Part shown: piece after piece, positions 14,429 to 22,382 of the stretch
How positions within the stretch are numbered: the first letter of the stretch is position 1
Layout: each line of letters starts with the position of its first letter
NCBI GenBank assembly: GCA_946410085.1
Contig: CAMJZA010000033.1
Span: forward strand, 1 to 37,042
Reading direction: 5' to 3'
DNA: 37,042 nucleotides
Source: an uncultured Treponema sp.
GTDB lineage: Bacteria; Spirochaetota; Spirochaetia; Treponematales; Treponemataceae
Position numbers and translations under genes: made by a program
The notes under the pieces: generated by a model
The model's database searches: none
What the model was told of the DNA's origin: nothing
Seen by the model: only the letters and a program-made list of their open reading frames with translations

Positions 14429-15865
14429 ATGTTATTCCGCAAGCAACGCATTGCAACAGCCCTCACTTCACTGCTCATATTTCCGTTATGTGCCCTGGAC
14501 TTAAACCCGTCCGTCATCCTGGAGGCAAAGACAGCAGTGGCCATTCCCACCGACGTAGACGAGGAATATGACAACCGCTGGGACCTCCTGCAGGGCGACT
14601 GCAGTGCAGAATTCAAGCTTGACGCCTCTCATGCCGCCCATTCGGCATTCATGGATATCGCCCTGCTCTATGACGCAATGGGGGCAGGCAGTTCCGGCAT
14701 CGCCCTTGACAAGGACGATGAGGAGCACAATATCTTCTTCAAGTTCAAGGAAGGCTGGTACGACTATAACGGCGGCTTCTGGTCCGTCCGCGTCGGCCGG
14801 CAGATTACGGCATGGGGCGCCGCAGACGGCCTGCAGGTTACCGACGTGCTCTGCCCGAAGGACCAGACCAGACTGTTTACGTCCGACTACAGCGACAGCA
14901 GGATCGGCATAGATGCAGTCCGCCTCTCCTACAACGGCACAATCCTCAGTGCCGACGCCTACTGGATTCCCATCTTTACGCCGGGCACCCTCCCCCTTGA
15001 ACGGAATAATCCGCTGCGGAAACTGATGATCCGGGACAGGATACCGACAATCACGGCGGGAAGAATCTTCTATATTCCGCTGGAATTCAGCTGGGACGAC
15101 ATCGAACTGCCGAAGACACAGCTGAAAAACGGAGAATATGCCGGAAAAGTTTCGGCATACCTGCCCTTTGCAGACTTCTCCCTCTACGGTTTCTGGGGCT
15201 GGGACGACGAACCGATCATCAGCTATAATGTGACCGGCTTAAACGCATACGGAGTGCCGACGGGAGTTCTGCTTTCAGGCTACCGGAGCCCGGAAAGCAC
15301 TGATGATTCCGGGAGCTTCCGGAAAATGGCGATGATCGGCGCGGATGCATCGATTCCGATGGGACCCCTCGTATTCAGGGCAGAAGGTGCCTTCTTCCCC
15401 GGCCGTTCTTTCTCGACGAGCATGCAGGAGCAGCTGATCGGCAAGGAGTCGTACATCGTGCTCAACGAAATTACCTTCCTCGCCGGGCTTGATCTGAATG
15501 CCGGAACCTGGTCGATTACCGGCCAGTACTACGGAGATTCCATTTCCGGTGCCAGGCGGTCCGCCACGGGCAGGGAGGGATACTTCCATCAGGCAACGCT
15601 GAGCATCAGCAAGACCTTCATCGGCGGCGCGCTGGAAATCGGGGTGTCGGGCATCATGGAATTCAACGATTTCTCTTTCGTCATACAGCCTTCAATCAGC
15701 TATGATGCGACTGACCAGCTGACCTTCAGTCTGGGAGCAAACTTCTTCCGCCCGAGCATCGAGGACTGGGCGAAGGACAGGGACCGCTTTGAAAAGAAGG
15801 TTGGAAAGTACGGCTACTACGAAGACCTCAGCTGCGTAACGCTCGGAGCAAAGTTCTCGTTCTAA
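14429..15865 (+). CDS. Outer-membrane beta-barrel protein, DUF1302-like
   Basis: This 478-residue protein has a Sec signal peptide (about 1-22, ending near P-L-C-A) and no lipobox. The block V-R-V-G-R-Q-I-T-A-W-G followed by a C-P-K-D turn resembles the DUF1302 outer-membrane family. The rest alternates hydrophobic and polar residues with many aromatics and short turns, and it ends in G-A-K-F-S-F; a terminal Phe is the usual signal for Bam-dependent insertion. It is probably a porin or export channel. AGGAGG (14413-14418) lies 10 nt before the ATG, within the end of the threonine-synthase-like gene, so the two are co-expressed. The substrate is unknown. Confidence 0.85.
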   Translation: MLFRKQRIATALTSLLIFPLCALDLNPSVILEAKTAVAIPTDVDEEYDNRWDLLQGDCSAEFKLDASHAAHSAFMDIALLYDAMGAGSSGIALDKDDEEHNIFFKFKEGWYDYNGGFWSVRVGRQITAWGAADGLQVTDVLCPKDQTRLFTSDYSDSRIGIDAVRLSYNGTILSADAYWIPIFTPGTLPLERNNPLRKLMIRDRIPTITAGRIFYIPLEFSWDDIELPKTQLKNGEYAGKVSAYLPFADFSLYGFWGWDDEPIISYNVTGLNAYGVPTGVLLSGYRSPESTDDSGSFRKMAMIGADASIPMGPLVFRAEGAFFPGRSFSTSMQEQLIGKESYIVLNEITFLAGLDLNAGTWSITGQYYGDSISGARRSATGREGYFHQATLSISKTFIGGALEIGVSGIMEFNDFSFVIQPSISYDATDQLTFSLGANFFRPSIEDWAKDRDRFEKKVGKYGYYEDLSCVTLGAKFSF

Positions 15866-15877
15866 AAGCCCCTTGTC

Positions 15878-16777
15878 TTATAATGCAGGCCATTTGACCC
15901 ATGCCGCCTGCACGGTAAACGGCGGCAGCGGAAGCCCCTGCCCACCGGCATGCAGGCCGGCAGCAGGCTCCGGGCACAACGCAGGGCCCCGACAGGGAAC
16001 ATTCCCCTGCCCGACCGCTTCCCGGCGGAAAGAACCGAACTTAAAGCTGCCGTCAGGAAGCTTCGTACAGCAGGTACATTCATCAGAAACGGCAATATGA
16101 TCCTCAAGGACACCGGCTTTCAGGAGGGCCGCACGGTTTGCTTCCGCAAGGGACAGGCAAAAGCCGTCCTCCGTCTCCTGCACGCAGGCGGGAGTAAAAC
16201 GGTCCGCAAAATACGCAGCCCGCTCCCGGTCTATGTGATAGCAGCAGCGGTGTATGTGCGGCCCCATGACCACGCGGAAGTCCCGCGCCTGACTGCCGTA
16301 CAGGGAAGACGCAAGACGGAGGGCTTCAACGGCAATCCCCGTCCCCTTCCAGCCCGAATGCAGGACGCCGGACACCCCGCAGACAGGATCGTACAGGAAC
16401 ACCGGCATGCAGTCTGCAACCGTAATGACCGGAATCAGGGTCCGGTTACAGGTTATGAGCCCGTCCCCCTGCTTTCCTGCTGTCTCGGCAGCCGAAGCAA
16501 CCGCATATACCTGACGGGAATGGATAAGCTCAAGGGGAACGGTTTCGTATCCGCCCGAAGAAAGCCGGGAAAGAAAGGCCGTTCGGTTTTCGTTCCGTTC
16601 ATTCCAGCGGAAACGCATGCTCCCTGCGGCAAGGAGACTCATGCCCCACTCCGGGGCCTCCGTTCCGGGCGGCAGGGAAGGAAAGCTGCCGTTTTCTGAC
16701 TGTTCCCGTCCGGGAACATCAGTTCTTTTTGTCGGGATCTTCAATTTCCTGGAGTTTCTTGATAAGTTCACCCGCAT
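15878..16777 (-). CDS. pgeF: Laccase-domain multicopper-fold protein (YlmD/YfiH/PgeF)
   Basis: The metal-site blocks of the family are present: H-S-R-Q-V, V-A-D-C-M-P-V and V-L-H-S-G-W-K-G-T. Family members include a peptidoglycan-editing amidase and purine nucleoside phosphorylases. N-terminal homology (P-E-W-G-M-S-L, A-G-S-M-R-F-R-W-N-E) begins near residue 40. The start is uncertain: the ATG at 16777 overlaps the upstream gene by 59 bp, a TTG lies at 16744, and an ATG at 16645 would lose conserved residues. After F-G-S-F-R-R-E-A the tail looks unlike the family. The expected C-terminal motif (here M-G-Q-M-A-C-I-I) appears at about 15879-15902 in another frame. The 3' end may therefore be frameshifted. 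Confidence 0.78.
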   Translation of the reverse strand: MRVNLSRNSRKLKIPTKRTDVPGREQSENGSFPSLPPGTEAPEWGMSLLAAGSMRFRWNERNENRTAFLSRLSSGGYETVPLELIHSRQVYAVASAAETAGKQGDGLITCNRTLIPVITVADCMPVFLYDPVCGVSGVLHSGWKGTGIAVEALRLASSLYGSQARDFRVVMGPHIHRCCYHIDRERAAYFADRFTPACVQETEDGFCLSLAEANRAALLKAGVLEDHIAVSDECTCCTKLPDGSFKFGSFRREAVGQGNVPCRGPALCPEPAAGLHAGGQGLPLPPFTVQAAWVKWPAL

Positions 16778-18476
16778 AGGAGAAATTCACGCGCATCTCG
16801 CTGAGCCTGGCAGAGACGTTTCCCATCCGCCGCAGGATTTTTCCTATGTTCACGATACAGCCGAAGGGCGGTATTCCCTTGCCGGATATGAAGCCCGCAA
16901 CCAGCTCGTCCAGTTCGGTACACATCGACTTGAAGAGCTTGATGATGCGGGCACAGTCATCATCGACCTCTGCAATAATCATATTGATATGGCCGAGAGA
17001 GTTCTCATTCTTCGTCTTGATGCCCTCAAACACCGAGAACTCACCGCCGTAACTCCCGGAAGGAGCAAGGTCACTCGTCAGGGTATCCAGATAGTTGTTC
17101 ACCTGTTCAAACTTGTCCAGTGCAACGGACAGCTGCTTCTGGTTCTTCTTGACGGAAAAATCCCCTTCCAGGGAGACTCCCTTGAGGACCGTCATGTATT
17201 CCGTAAAGTGCTGCCTGACAAAATAGTTGACAAAGCCGATCGAAAGCGCATTGTTCAGCCGGGAAGCATTCCATACCTTCTCCCACGGGCGGTAGGGAAA
17301 CTGCGGAAAGGCAGACAGATGAAAATATTCGCGCAGGCGGACCTTGAGCCGCTCCTTATCGTAGTCGCTCCACCAGTCCCGCAGCCGTTTCTCGAAATTC
17401 TTCTTTACGCAGTCCGAAAACTGCTCAAACCACTTTTCTCCGCCGCCGGAAGGCTGTGCAACATACAGGTAGTTGTTCAGCACGATTTTCGCAATCTTTT
17501 CCATCGGGACGTTGTTCACGAACATCTCGATCATCGCTATCTGGGACGTGGCCAGGGAACGGAAATTTTTTTCCTTCAAGGCGTTGCTGTCGCTCTCGGA
17601 AAGGGTGGGATCATCGACCGTGTCCTGCATGTAGAGCACGAAGGCCCCGATAAGCCGTTCATCGATGTGCACGTAGTTGCAGACAACCCGGGCAAGATCG
17701 TCAATATCAGTCCGCAGCTGCGCATACAGGCAGACGTTTGTCTGATCCGCCGACGTTCCGAAACGGCGCAGTATCTTGTCGAAGGGAATCTTTATCAAGG
17801 TACCGAGCCAGCACAGCATCTGCGCATACTGGTACATATCCCGCTGGTTTTCGCCGCTGATTGTCCCCAGCCCTTCAAGCACGGACTGACGGAGTTCCTT
17901 TACGCTCTCCTCATCCAGCGGGGCCGAAAAGGGATACTGGTAGGGGTCAGAGTCTGCTTCTATCTGTTCCAGCAGATCGGGCATGAGCAGGCGGGAAAGC
18001 TCCACATAGAAGGCGCCGGGATTGCGGTCAAAAATCTTTATGTAGGGCTTGAAGAAGTCAGCTGCCTTCGCAAGCAGCAGCAGTTTTTCATAAAAGGAAT
18101 TATAGAGGACCTTCCGTCTGGCGATAATCAGGTCGGGATAATGCCGCTCAATGTCACGCGCCAGTTCCGCCACCAGGCTCTGATTATAGATTTCTTCTAT
18201 GGACTCCTCGCTGAAAACGGAACGGAACCAGATCCAGAAACGGCGGAAAAAGGGTTCCCGCCGGAGCTTGAGGGCAAATTCCTGCCGTTTTTCTTCCTCC
18301 AGGAAGATATCCTGTCTCGTCTTCTGAGTCAGCCCGGGAACTTCCCCCTCCTGGCCGGAAGTCCCCTTCATCCTGCTAAGCAGTTCTTTCCGTTCGCTGT
18401 CGCTGATTCCCTGTGCAAGCCTGTCAAGATGTGAGCTTTTTTCAGTCTCAGCTGTACGTTTCTTACTCTGTGCCAT
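16719..18476 (-). CDS. Large spirochaete-type hypothetical protein (DUF5312-like)
   Basis: This 585-residue protein has no signal peptide or membrane segment and should be cytoplasmic. It starts with a charged, probably disordered stretch of about 60 residues. A helix-rich body follows, with many aromatic and charged residues (E-E-I-Y-N-Q-S-L-V-A-E-L-A-R, F-Y-E-K-L-L-L-L-A-K-A-A-D-F-F-K-P). The C-terminus is again helical. I recognise no catalytic motif. I associate this type with proteins restricted to spirochaetes and annotated DUF5312 or hypothetical, but this is from memory and unverified. A second large helical protein of similar style is encoded at 33892-35895. The laccase-domain gene lies downstream and overlaps it. 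Function unknown. Confidence 0.8.
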   Translation of the reverse strand: MAQSKKRTAETEKSSHLDRLAQGISDSERKELLSRMKGTSGQEGEVPGLTQKTRQDIFLEEEKRQEFALKLRREPFFRRFWIWFRSVFSEESIEEIYNQSLVAELARDIERHYPDLIIARRKVLYNSFYEKLLLLAKAADFFKPYIKIFDRNPGAFYVELSRLLMPDLLEQIEADSDPYQYPFSAPLDEESVKELRQSVLEGLGTISGENQRDMYQYAQMLCWLGTLIKIPFDKILRRFGTSADQTNVCLYAQLRTDIDDLARVVCNYVHIDERLIGAFVLYMQDTVDDPTLSESDSNALKEKNFRSLATSQIAMIEMFVNNVPMEKIAKIVLNNYLYVAQPSGGGEKWFEQFSDCVKKNFEKRLRDWWSDYDKERLKVRLREYFHLSAFPQFPYRPWEKVWNASRLNNALSIGFVNYFVRQHFTEYMTVLKGVSLEGDFSVKKNQKQLSVALDKFEQVNNYLDTLTSDLAPSGSYGGEFSVFEGIKTKNENSLGHINMIIAEVDDDCARIIKLFKSMCTELDELVAGFISGKGIPPFGCIVNIGKILRRMGNVSARLSEMRVNFSYAGELIKKLQEIEDPDKKN

Positions 18477-18629
18477 GGCGTATCTTTCTTATTCTCGCAT
18501 TATTCAGCAATCTTGTAAAGACTTTTTTGCCCCGAATGTATCACCCGAATATATCGCCTCCTGGGCCCTGTCCGGCGGAAGTACTGCGGCACACGGCAAT
18601 GCGGTACCCTTTCTTTTTCCTGCAGAATA

Positions 18630-18638
18630 TGCTATAGT
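18630..18638 (+). promoter_or_regulatory. Extended -10 promoter of the glycosyltransferase gene
   Basis: TGC plus TATAGT (18630-18638) forms an extended -10 element that ends 9 nt before the ATG at 18648. The -35 region is poor. The leader would be about 3 nt and there is no SD. Confidence 0.5.
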
Positions 18639-18647
18639 AGACCCCGT

Positions 18648-19583
18648 ATGAAGAAAATAAGCATTCTGGTTCCCTGCTTTAACGAACAGGAAAACGTTGT
18701 CGCGATGGGCAAGGCCCTGACCTCCCTGATGCAGGAACAACTTTCCGCCTATGACTACGAGATTATCTTCATAGACAATGACTCGACCGACGGGACGAGG
18801 GCCCTGCTGCGCCAAATGTGCGCCCAGGACAGGCAGATAAAGGCCATCTTCAACGCCCGGAACTTCGGCCAGTTCAACTCCCCCTACTATGGGCTCCTGC
18901 AGACGACAGGGGACTGTACCGTCATGCTCTGCTGCGATTTCCAGGACCCCGTAGAACTGATACCTGACTTCATCCGGAAATGGGAGGAAGGGGCAAAAAT
19001 CGTTGCCGGCATCAAGACCCAGAGCGATGAAAACAAGTCCGTCCGTTTCCTGAGGTCCTGCTATTACAAGCTGATACACAAGATGTCAAACGTGGAGCAG
19101 ATTGAGCATTTTACCGGATTCGGCCTCTACGACAAGTCCTTTATCACCGTCCTGCGGGACCTGAAGGACCCAACCCCCTTCCTGCGCGGTATTGTCGCAG
19201 AGCTGGGGTTCAGGAGGGTTGACGTCCCCTACCGGCAGGCAAAACGCCGGGCCGGCAAGACCCACAACAACTGGTATACGCTCTTTGATGCGGCAATGCT
19301 CAGCTTTACGTCCTACACGAAGGCGGGACTGCGTTTTGCGACAATCGGCGGGGCGATCACTGCGCTGATCAGCTTCGGCGTGGCAGTCTATTATACGGTC
19401 TACAAGCTGACCCACTGGGAACGCTTCAATGCAGGCATGGTGCCGCTCATTATCGGTGTTTTCCTGTTCAGCGGCATCCAGACCTTCTTCATCGGCTTTC
19501 TCGGTGAATACATCATGGCCATCAACAACCGGATCATGAACCGACCCCTCGCCATCGAAGAAGAACGGATAAACTTCGAATAA
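18648..19583 (+). CDS. Family 2 glycosyltransferase, GtrB/DPM1-like, membrane-anchored
   Basis: This 311-residue protein has a GT-A domain, opening I-L-V-P-C-F-N-E-Q-E-N and followed by the nucleotide-binding D-N-D-S-T-D-G-T. D-F-Q-D-P supplies the metal-binding acidic motif, and R-R-A-G-K-T-H-N-N-W matches the R-x-x-G-x-S/T acceptor loop of polyprenyl-phosphate glycosyltransferases. Two hydrophobic segments near residues 230-255 and 265-290 anchor it in the inner membrane. By analogy with GtrB and DPM synthase it would load a sugar from a nucleotide donor onto undecaprenyl phosphate for surface glycan decoration. No flippase or GtrC-type partner is adjacent. It is a single-gene unit with a strong terminator 60 bp downstream. 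Confidence 0.9.
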   Translation: MKKISILVPCFNEQENVVAMGKALTSLMQEQLSAYDYEIIFIDNDSTDGTRALLRQMCAQDRQIKAIFNARNFGQFNSPYYGLLQTTGDCTVMLCCDFQDPVELIPDFIRKWEEGAKIVAGIKTQSDENKSVRFLRSCYYKLIHKMSNVEQIEHFTGFGLYDKSFITVLRDLKDPTPFLRGIVAELGFRRVDVPYRQAKRRAGKTHNNWYTLFDAAMLSFTSYTKAGLRFATIGGAITALISFGVAVYYTVYKLTHWERFNAGMVPLIIGVFLFSGIQTFFIGFLGEYIMAINNRIMNRPLAIEEERINFE

Positions 19584-19626
19584 CCTCCGTTCAGCACCCG
19601 CTTCTGGTTCAAGGCTCAGGAGCCAT

Positions 19627-19679
19627 AAAAAACTCCCGGATAAACAAAAAAACTCCCGGATAAACCGGGAGTTTTTTTT
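19627..19679. terminator. Bidirectional intrinsic terminator with a duplicated arm
   Basis: CTCCCGG (19653-19659), a 5-nt loop and CCGGGAG (19665-19671) are flanked by seven A on the left and eight T on the right, so it works on both strands. It serves the glycosyltransferase gene (+) and the sugar permease operon (-). The left arm with its A-tract and loop is present twice as a 19-bp direct repeat (19627-19645 and 19647-19665). Confidence 0.95.
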
Positions 19680-19723
19680 GTTCAGCATCAGGCGGACCGC
19701 CCGCAGGGGCAGGTCCGTGATGC

Positions 19724-20572
19724 CTACTCCTTTACACCGCCGGCAGTTGCACCGGAGATGATGCTGCGTGACAGGAAGAGGTAGACGATGATAAGCGGCA
19801 CGATGGCAAGCGTAATCATCATGTACACCTGTCCCATGTCGAACTTCTGATAGTCAGCATTGCGGAGCTGGGCAATCAGGATCGGAATGGTCTTCTTTTC
19901 CTTGCTGGAGATGACCAGCTGCGGGACAAAGTAGTTGTTCCACGAACTGACGAAGGCAAAAATCGCCTGAACAGCAATAGAAGGCTTCATCATCTGCAGG
20001 ACAATCGTGTTGAAGGTGCGGAACTCGTTGCATCCGTCAACGCGGGCCGCTTCTACGATTGAATAGGGCAGGGTTGATTCCATGGCCTGATAGATGTAGA
20101 AGAAGACGATCGGGGCTGCGATGGACGGAATGTAGAGGGCAGCGAGCGTGTCCAGCATGCCGAGCTTCGTAATGAGCTTGATGAAACCGAGCGTCGAAAC
20201 CTGCGCCGGAACCATCATGACTGCAAGGATGAAGCGGAAGGAGAACTTGCGCCCCTTGAAGCGGTACATGTAGATGCCGTATGCCGTCATGGACGAGAAG
20301 TAGGTCGTCAGGACCGCACTCATGAAGGAAACAAAGATGCTGTTGATGAGTGCCGGAACAACGGGGTTGTTATCGTTGCTCATCATCTTGACAAGGTTCT
20401 GCACGAAGAAGACACCGGGAACGGCCGAGAAGCCCTTCTGGATTTCGGCGTGACCGCGCGTTGAGTTTATGATGAGGATAAAGAAGGGGAACAGTGACAG
20501 GAACGTCAAGAGAATCAGGACGAAATATGCCACAAACCTCCGCAAGGCTAATGATGTGCTCTGGCTTTTCAT
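19724..20572 (-). CDS. Sugar ABC transporter permease, MalG type
   Basis: This 282-residue inner-membrane protein has about six hydrophobic segments and the EAA loop E-A-A-R-V-D-G-C-N-E-F, the docking site for the ATPase in carbohydrate uptake class 1 transporters. It pairs with the MalF-type protein encoded immediately upstream (stop TAG and ATG adjacent). GGGAGG sits 6 nt before the ATG, inside the end of that gene. No binding protein or ATPase gene is nearby; treponemes often share one MsmK-like ATPase among several sugar transporters, so the latter need not be local. The substrate cannot be predicted. Confidence 0.93.
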   Translation of the reverse strand: MKSQSTSLALRRFVAYFVLILLTFLSLFPFFILIINSTRGHAEIQKGFSAVPGVFFVQNLVKMMSNDNNPVVPALINSIFVSFMSAVLTTYFSSMTAYGIYMYRFKGRKFSFRFILAVMMVPAQVSTLGFIKLITKLGMLDTLAALYIPSIAAPIVFFYIYQAMESTLPYSIVEAARVDGCNEFRTFNTIVLQMMKPSIAVQAIFAFVSSWNNYFVPQLVISSKEKKTIPILIAQLRNADYQKFDMGQVYMMITLAIVPLIIVYLFLSRSIISGATAGGVKE

Positions 20573-21511
20573 CTAGCGCCTCCCGTTTGAATTTGAGTAT
20601 TGCTTCATCGTAGAAGAGTAGACAATCGCGCTGAGGATTGCCGTAACGATAAAGGTAAGGAAAGAAACCGCACCGGCCATACCGTAGTTCTTGCTGCCCA
20701 GGTGGTTGTTCAGGAACATGATGATGGTCATCGTCGTGCGGTTGGGCTGTCCCGTTCCGTTCGTCAGAATCTGGGGAACATCGAACATCTGGATACCTCC
20801 GATCATCGACGTGATGAGCACGTAGACGAAAATCGGCAGGAGGAGGGGCATCGTTATCTTGAAGAAGATGCCGAGCGGAGACGCTCCGTCAATGCGGGCC
20901 GCCTCAAAGAGGCTCTCGTCGATTCCCATGATGCCCGCCATGAGGAGGATCGTCGTATTTCCGTACCACATGAGGAAGTTCATCGCCGCAACGAGGGTGC
21001 GGGCCCAGCCGGTCGAAATAAGGAAGCGGATGGGCTGCTGCGTCCAGCCGAGCGACATGAAGATGGAGTTCATCGGTCCGTTGTCGGAGAAGAGCGTGAA
21101 GAAGAGCATGGCGAATGCCGACGCCATGATCAGGTTGGGCATATAGATGATCGTCTTGAAGAACTGCTGGCACTTGAGGCGGAGTCCCGTATCGGTAAAC
21201 CAGACAGACAGGATGAGGGAAATCACAATCTGGGGAATGAATCCAAGCACCCACATGATGATGGTATTCCCCGTATACTTAAGGATATTGTTTTCCGCGC
21301 TGATATCCAGCACTTCCTTAAAGTTGTCGAGTCCAATGAAGTTCGGTCCCACCGTCATGAGGCCGACGCGGTAATTCTCGAAGAAGCTGTTCACCAATGT
21401 CGAAATCAGCGGAATCAGCGAGAAGATAGTGTATACGATAAAAAACGGGGCTATAAAGAAATAACCCCATCGGTCGTATTGCACTGTGTGCTTTTTCGTT
21501 CCTTTTGCCAT
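20573..21511 (-). CDS. Sugar ABC transporter permease, MalF type
   Basis: This 312-residue inner-membrane protein has about six hydrophobic segments and the EAA loop E-A-A-R-I-D-G-A-S-P-L. It is the MalF/UgpA-type half of a carbohydrate uptake class 1 permease. AGGGGA about 5 nt before the ATG at 21511 is a reasonable SD. It is first gene of the operon; the MalG-type partner follows with no gap. A solute-binding protein gene, which usually precedes such permeases, is absent, and hisH on the other strand begins instead. The promoter region carries a perfect palindrome of LacI-operator type. Confidence 0.93.
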   Translation of the reverse strand: MAKGTKKHTVQYDRWGYFFIAPFFIVYTIFSLIPLISTLVNSFFENYRVGLMTVGPNFIGLDNFKEVLDISAENNILKYTGNTIIMWVLGFIPQIVISLILSVWFTDTGLRLKCQQFFKTIIYMPNLIMASAFAMLFFTLFSDNGPMNSIFMSLGWTQQPIRFLISTGWARTLVAAMNFLMWYGNTTILLMAGIMGIDESLFEAARIDGASPLGIFFKITMPLLLPIFVYVLITSMIGGIQMFDVPQILTNGTGQPNRTTMTIIMFLNNHLGSKNYGMAGAVSFLTFIVTAILSAIVYSSTMKQYSNSNGRR

Positions 21512-21520
21512 ACGAATCCC

Positions 21521-21564
21521 CTAATAAAATCGTTTAGTCAGGCCGTACAACTACAACGTTGTAG
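21521..21564 (-). promoter_or_regulatory. Sugar-permease promoter with LacI-type operator
   Basis: On the minus strand TTGTAC (21545-21550) is 18 bp from TATTAG (21521-21526). A perfect 14-bp palindrome CTACAACGTTGTAG (21551-21564) abuts the -35 box on its upstream side. A central CG flanked by AA/TT is typical of LacI/GalR-family operators, which fits sugar-responsive control of these permeases. Position just upstream of the -35 allows repression or activation. Confidence 0.6.
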
Positions 21565-21674
21565 CTGGCCTTTATTCAAGAATACCACAGATTCACAGGA
21601 AGTCAAGCACTTTTTCGTAAAAACAGTGTTTCTGGGCAGGATTCCATCGCCAGCCGTACAGACAGCTCCCGCCC

Positions 21675-21703
21675 TTGACAGCCGCCCCCTGCCCTGCTAG
21701 AAT
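21675..21703 (+). promoter_or_regulatory. Promoter of hisH-hisF, leaderless
   Basis: A perfect TTGACA (21675-21680), a 17-bp spacer and TAGAAT (21698-21703) precede the ATG at 21711 by 7 nt. Transcription would begin at or one base before the start codon, and no SD is possible. Confidence 0.8.
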
Positions 21704-21710
21704 TCCGTCC

Positions 21711-22382
21711 ATGACAGGAATCGTCGATTACAATGCCGGCAACATCCGGAGCGTCGAACACGCCCTGGAGCATCTGAAGCTGCCCTTTATTCTTTCCAGG
21801 AATCCAAGGGAACTGGAACAGGTAGACAGGATCATCTTCCCGGGGGACGGGGACGCGGCCTACGCAATGGAAGAACTCGGGAAGACGGGCTTTGACAGCT
21901 TCCTGAAGGACTGGGCTGCGGCAGGCAGGCCCCTGCTCGGCATCTGCATCGGCGCCCAGATTGTCTTTGACTGGAGCGAAGAAGGCGACACCCCCTGCCT
22001 TGGTCTCCTCCCCGGAAAAATCCGCCGCTTTTCAAGCATCTGGAAGGAACGGCAGCCCGACGAAGAGGAACACGAGCGGACGGCAATGCTTGCCCCCAGC
22101 CTCAAAATTCCCCACATGGGATGGAACGACGTCGCCTTCTGCAATGGCGGAACTAAGCTCTGTACGGGCATCAGCGACCACAGCGACTTTTACTTCGTCC
22201 ACTCCTATGTCATCCAGCCGGAAAATCCTGAACTCATCAAAGGCTACAGCGACTACGGCTGCATGGTTCCTGCCATTGTCGAAAAGGACAACATAACGGT
22301 TTTCCAGTTCCATCCTGAAAAATCAGGCGCAAAGGGCCTGAAGATTCTGCAGAACTTCTGCTCGGGAGATGCGGCATGCTGA
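21711..22382 (+). CDS. hisH: Imidazole glycerol phosphate synthase, glutaminase subunit
   Basis: This 223-residue class I glutamine amidotransferase supplies ammonia from glutamine to HisF. The nucleophile is Cys79 in L-L-G-I-C-I-G-A-Q and the His-Glu pair is in F-H-P-E-K-S. The HisH-specific I-P-H-M-G-W-N block is present. The oxyanion-strand motif, usually P-G-V-G, reads P-G-D-G (44-47), and a charged insert lies before I-P-H-M-G. I start at the ATG at 21711; the frame extends to 21675 but begins inside the -35 box. It overlaps hisF by 7 bp. The rest of a histidine operon is not in the window. Confidence 0.93.
   Translation: MTGIVDYNAGNIRSVEHALEHLKLPFILSRNPRELEQVDRIIFPGDGDAAYAMEELGKTGFDSFLKDWAAAGRPLLGICIGAQIVFDWSEEGDTPCLGLLPGKIRRFSSIWKERQPDEEEHERTAMLAPSLKIPHMGWNDVAFCNGGTKLCTGISDHSDFYFVHSYVIQPENPELIKGYSDYGCMVPAIVEKDNITVFQFHPEKSGAKGLKILQNFCSGDAAC

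Noticed and set aside
15879..15886. TATAAT on the plus strand after the outer-membrane protein gene
   Set aside because: No plus-strand gene follows and there is no partner -35; the bases are the end of the minus-strand laccase-domain gene.
16617..18434. A 605-codon open frame on the plus strand
   Set aside because: Antisense to the 585-residue minus-strand gene, with no recognisable motif or suitable start.
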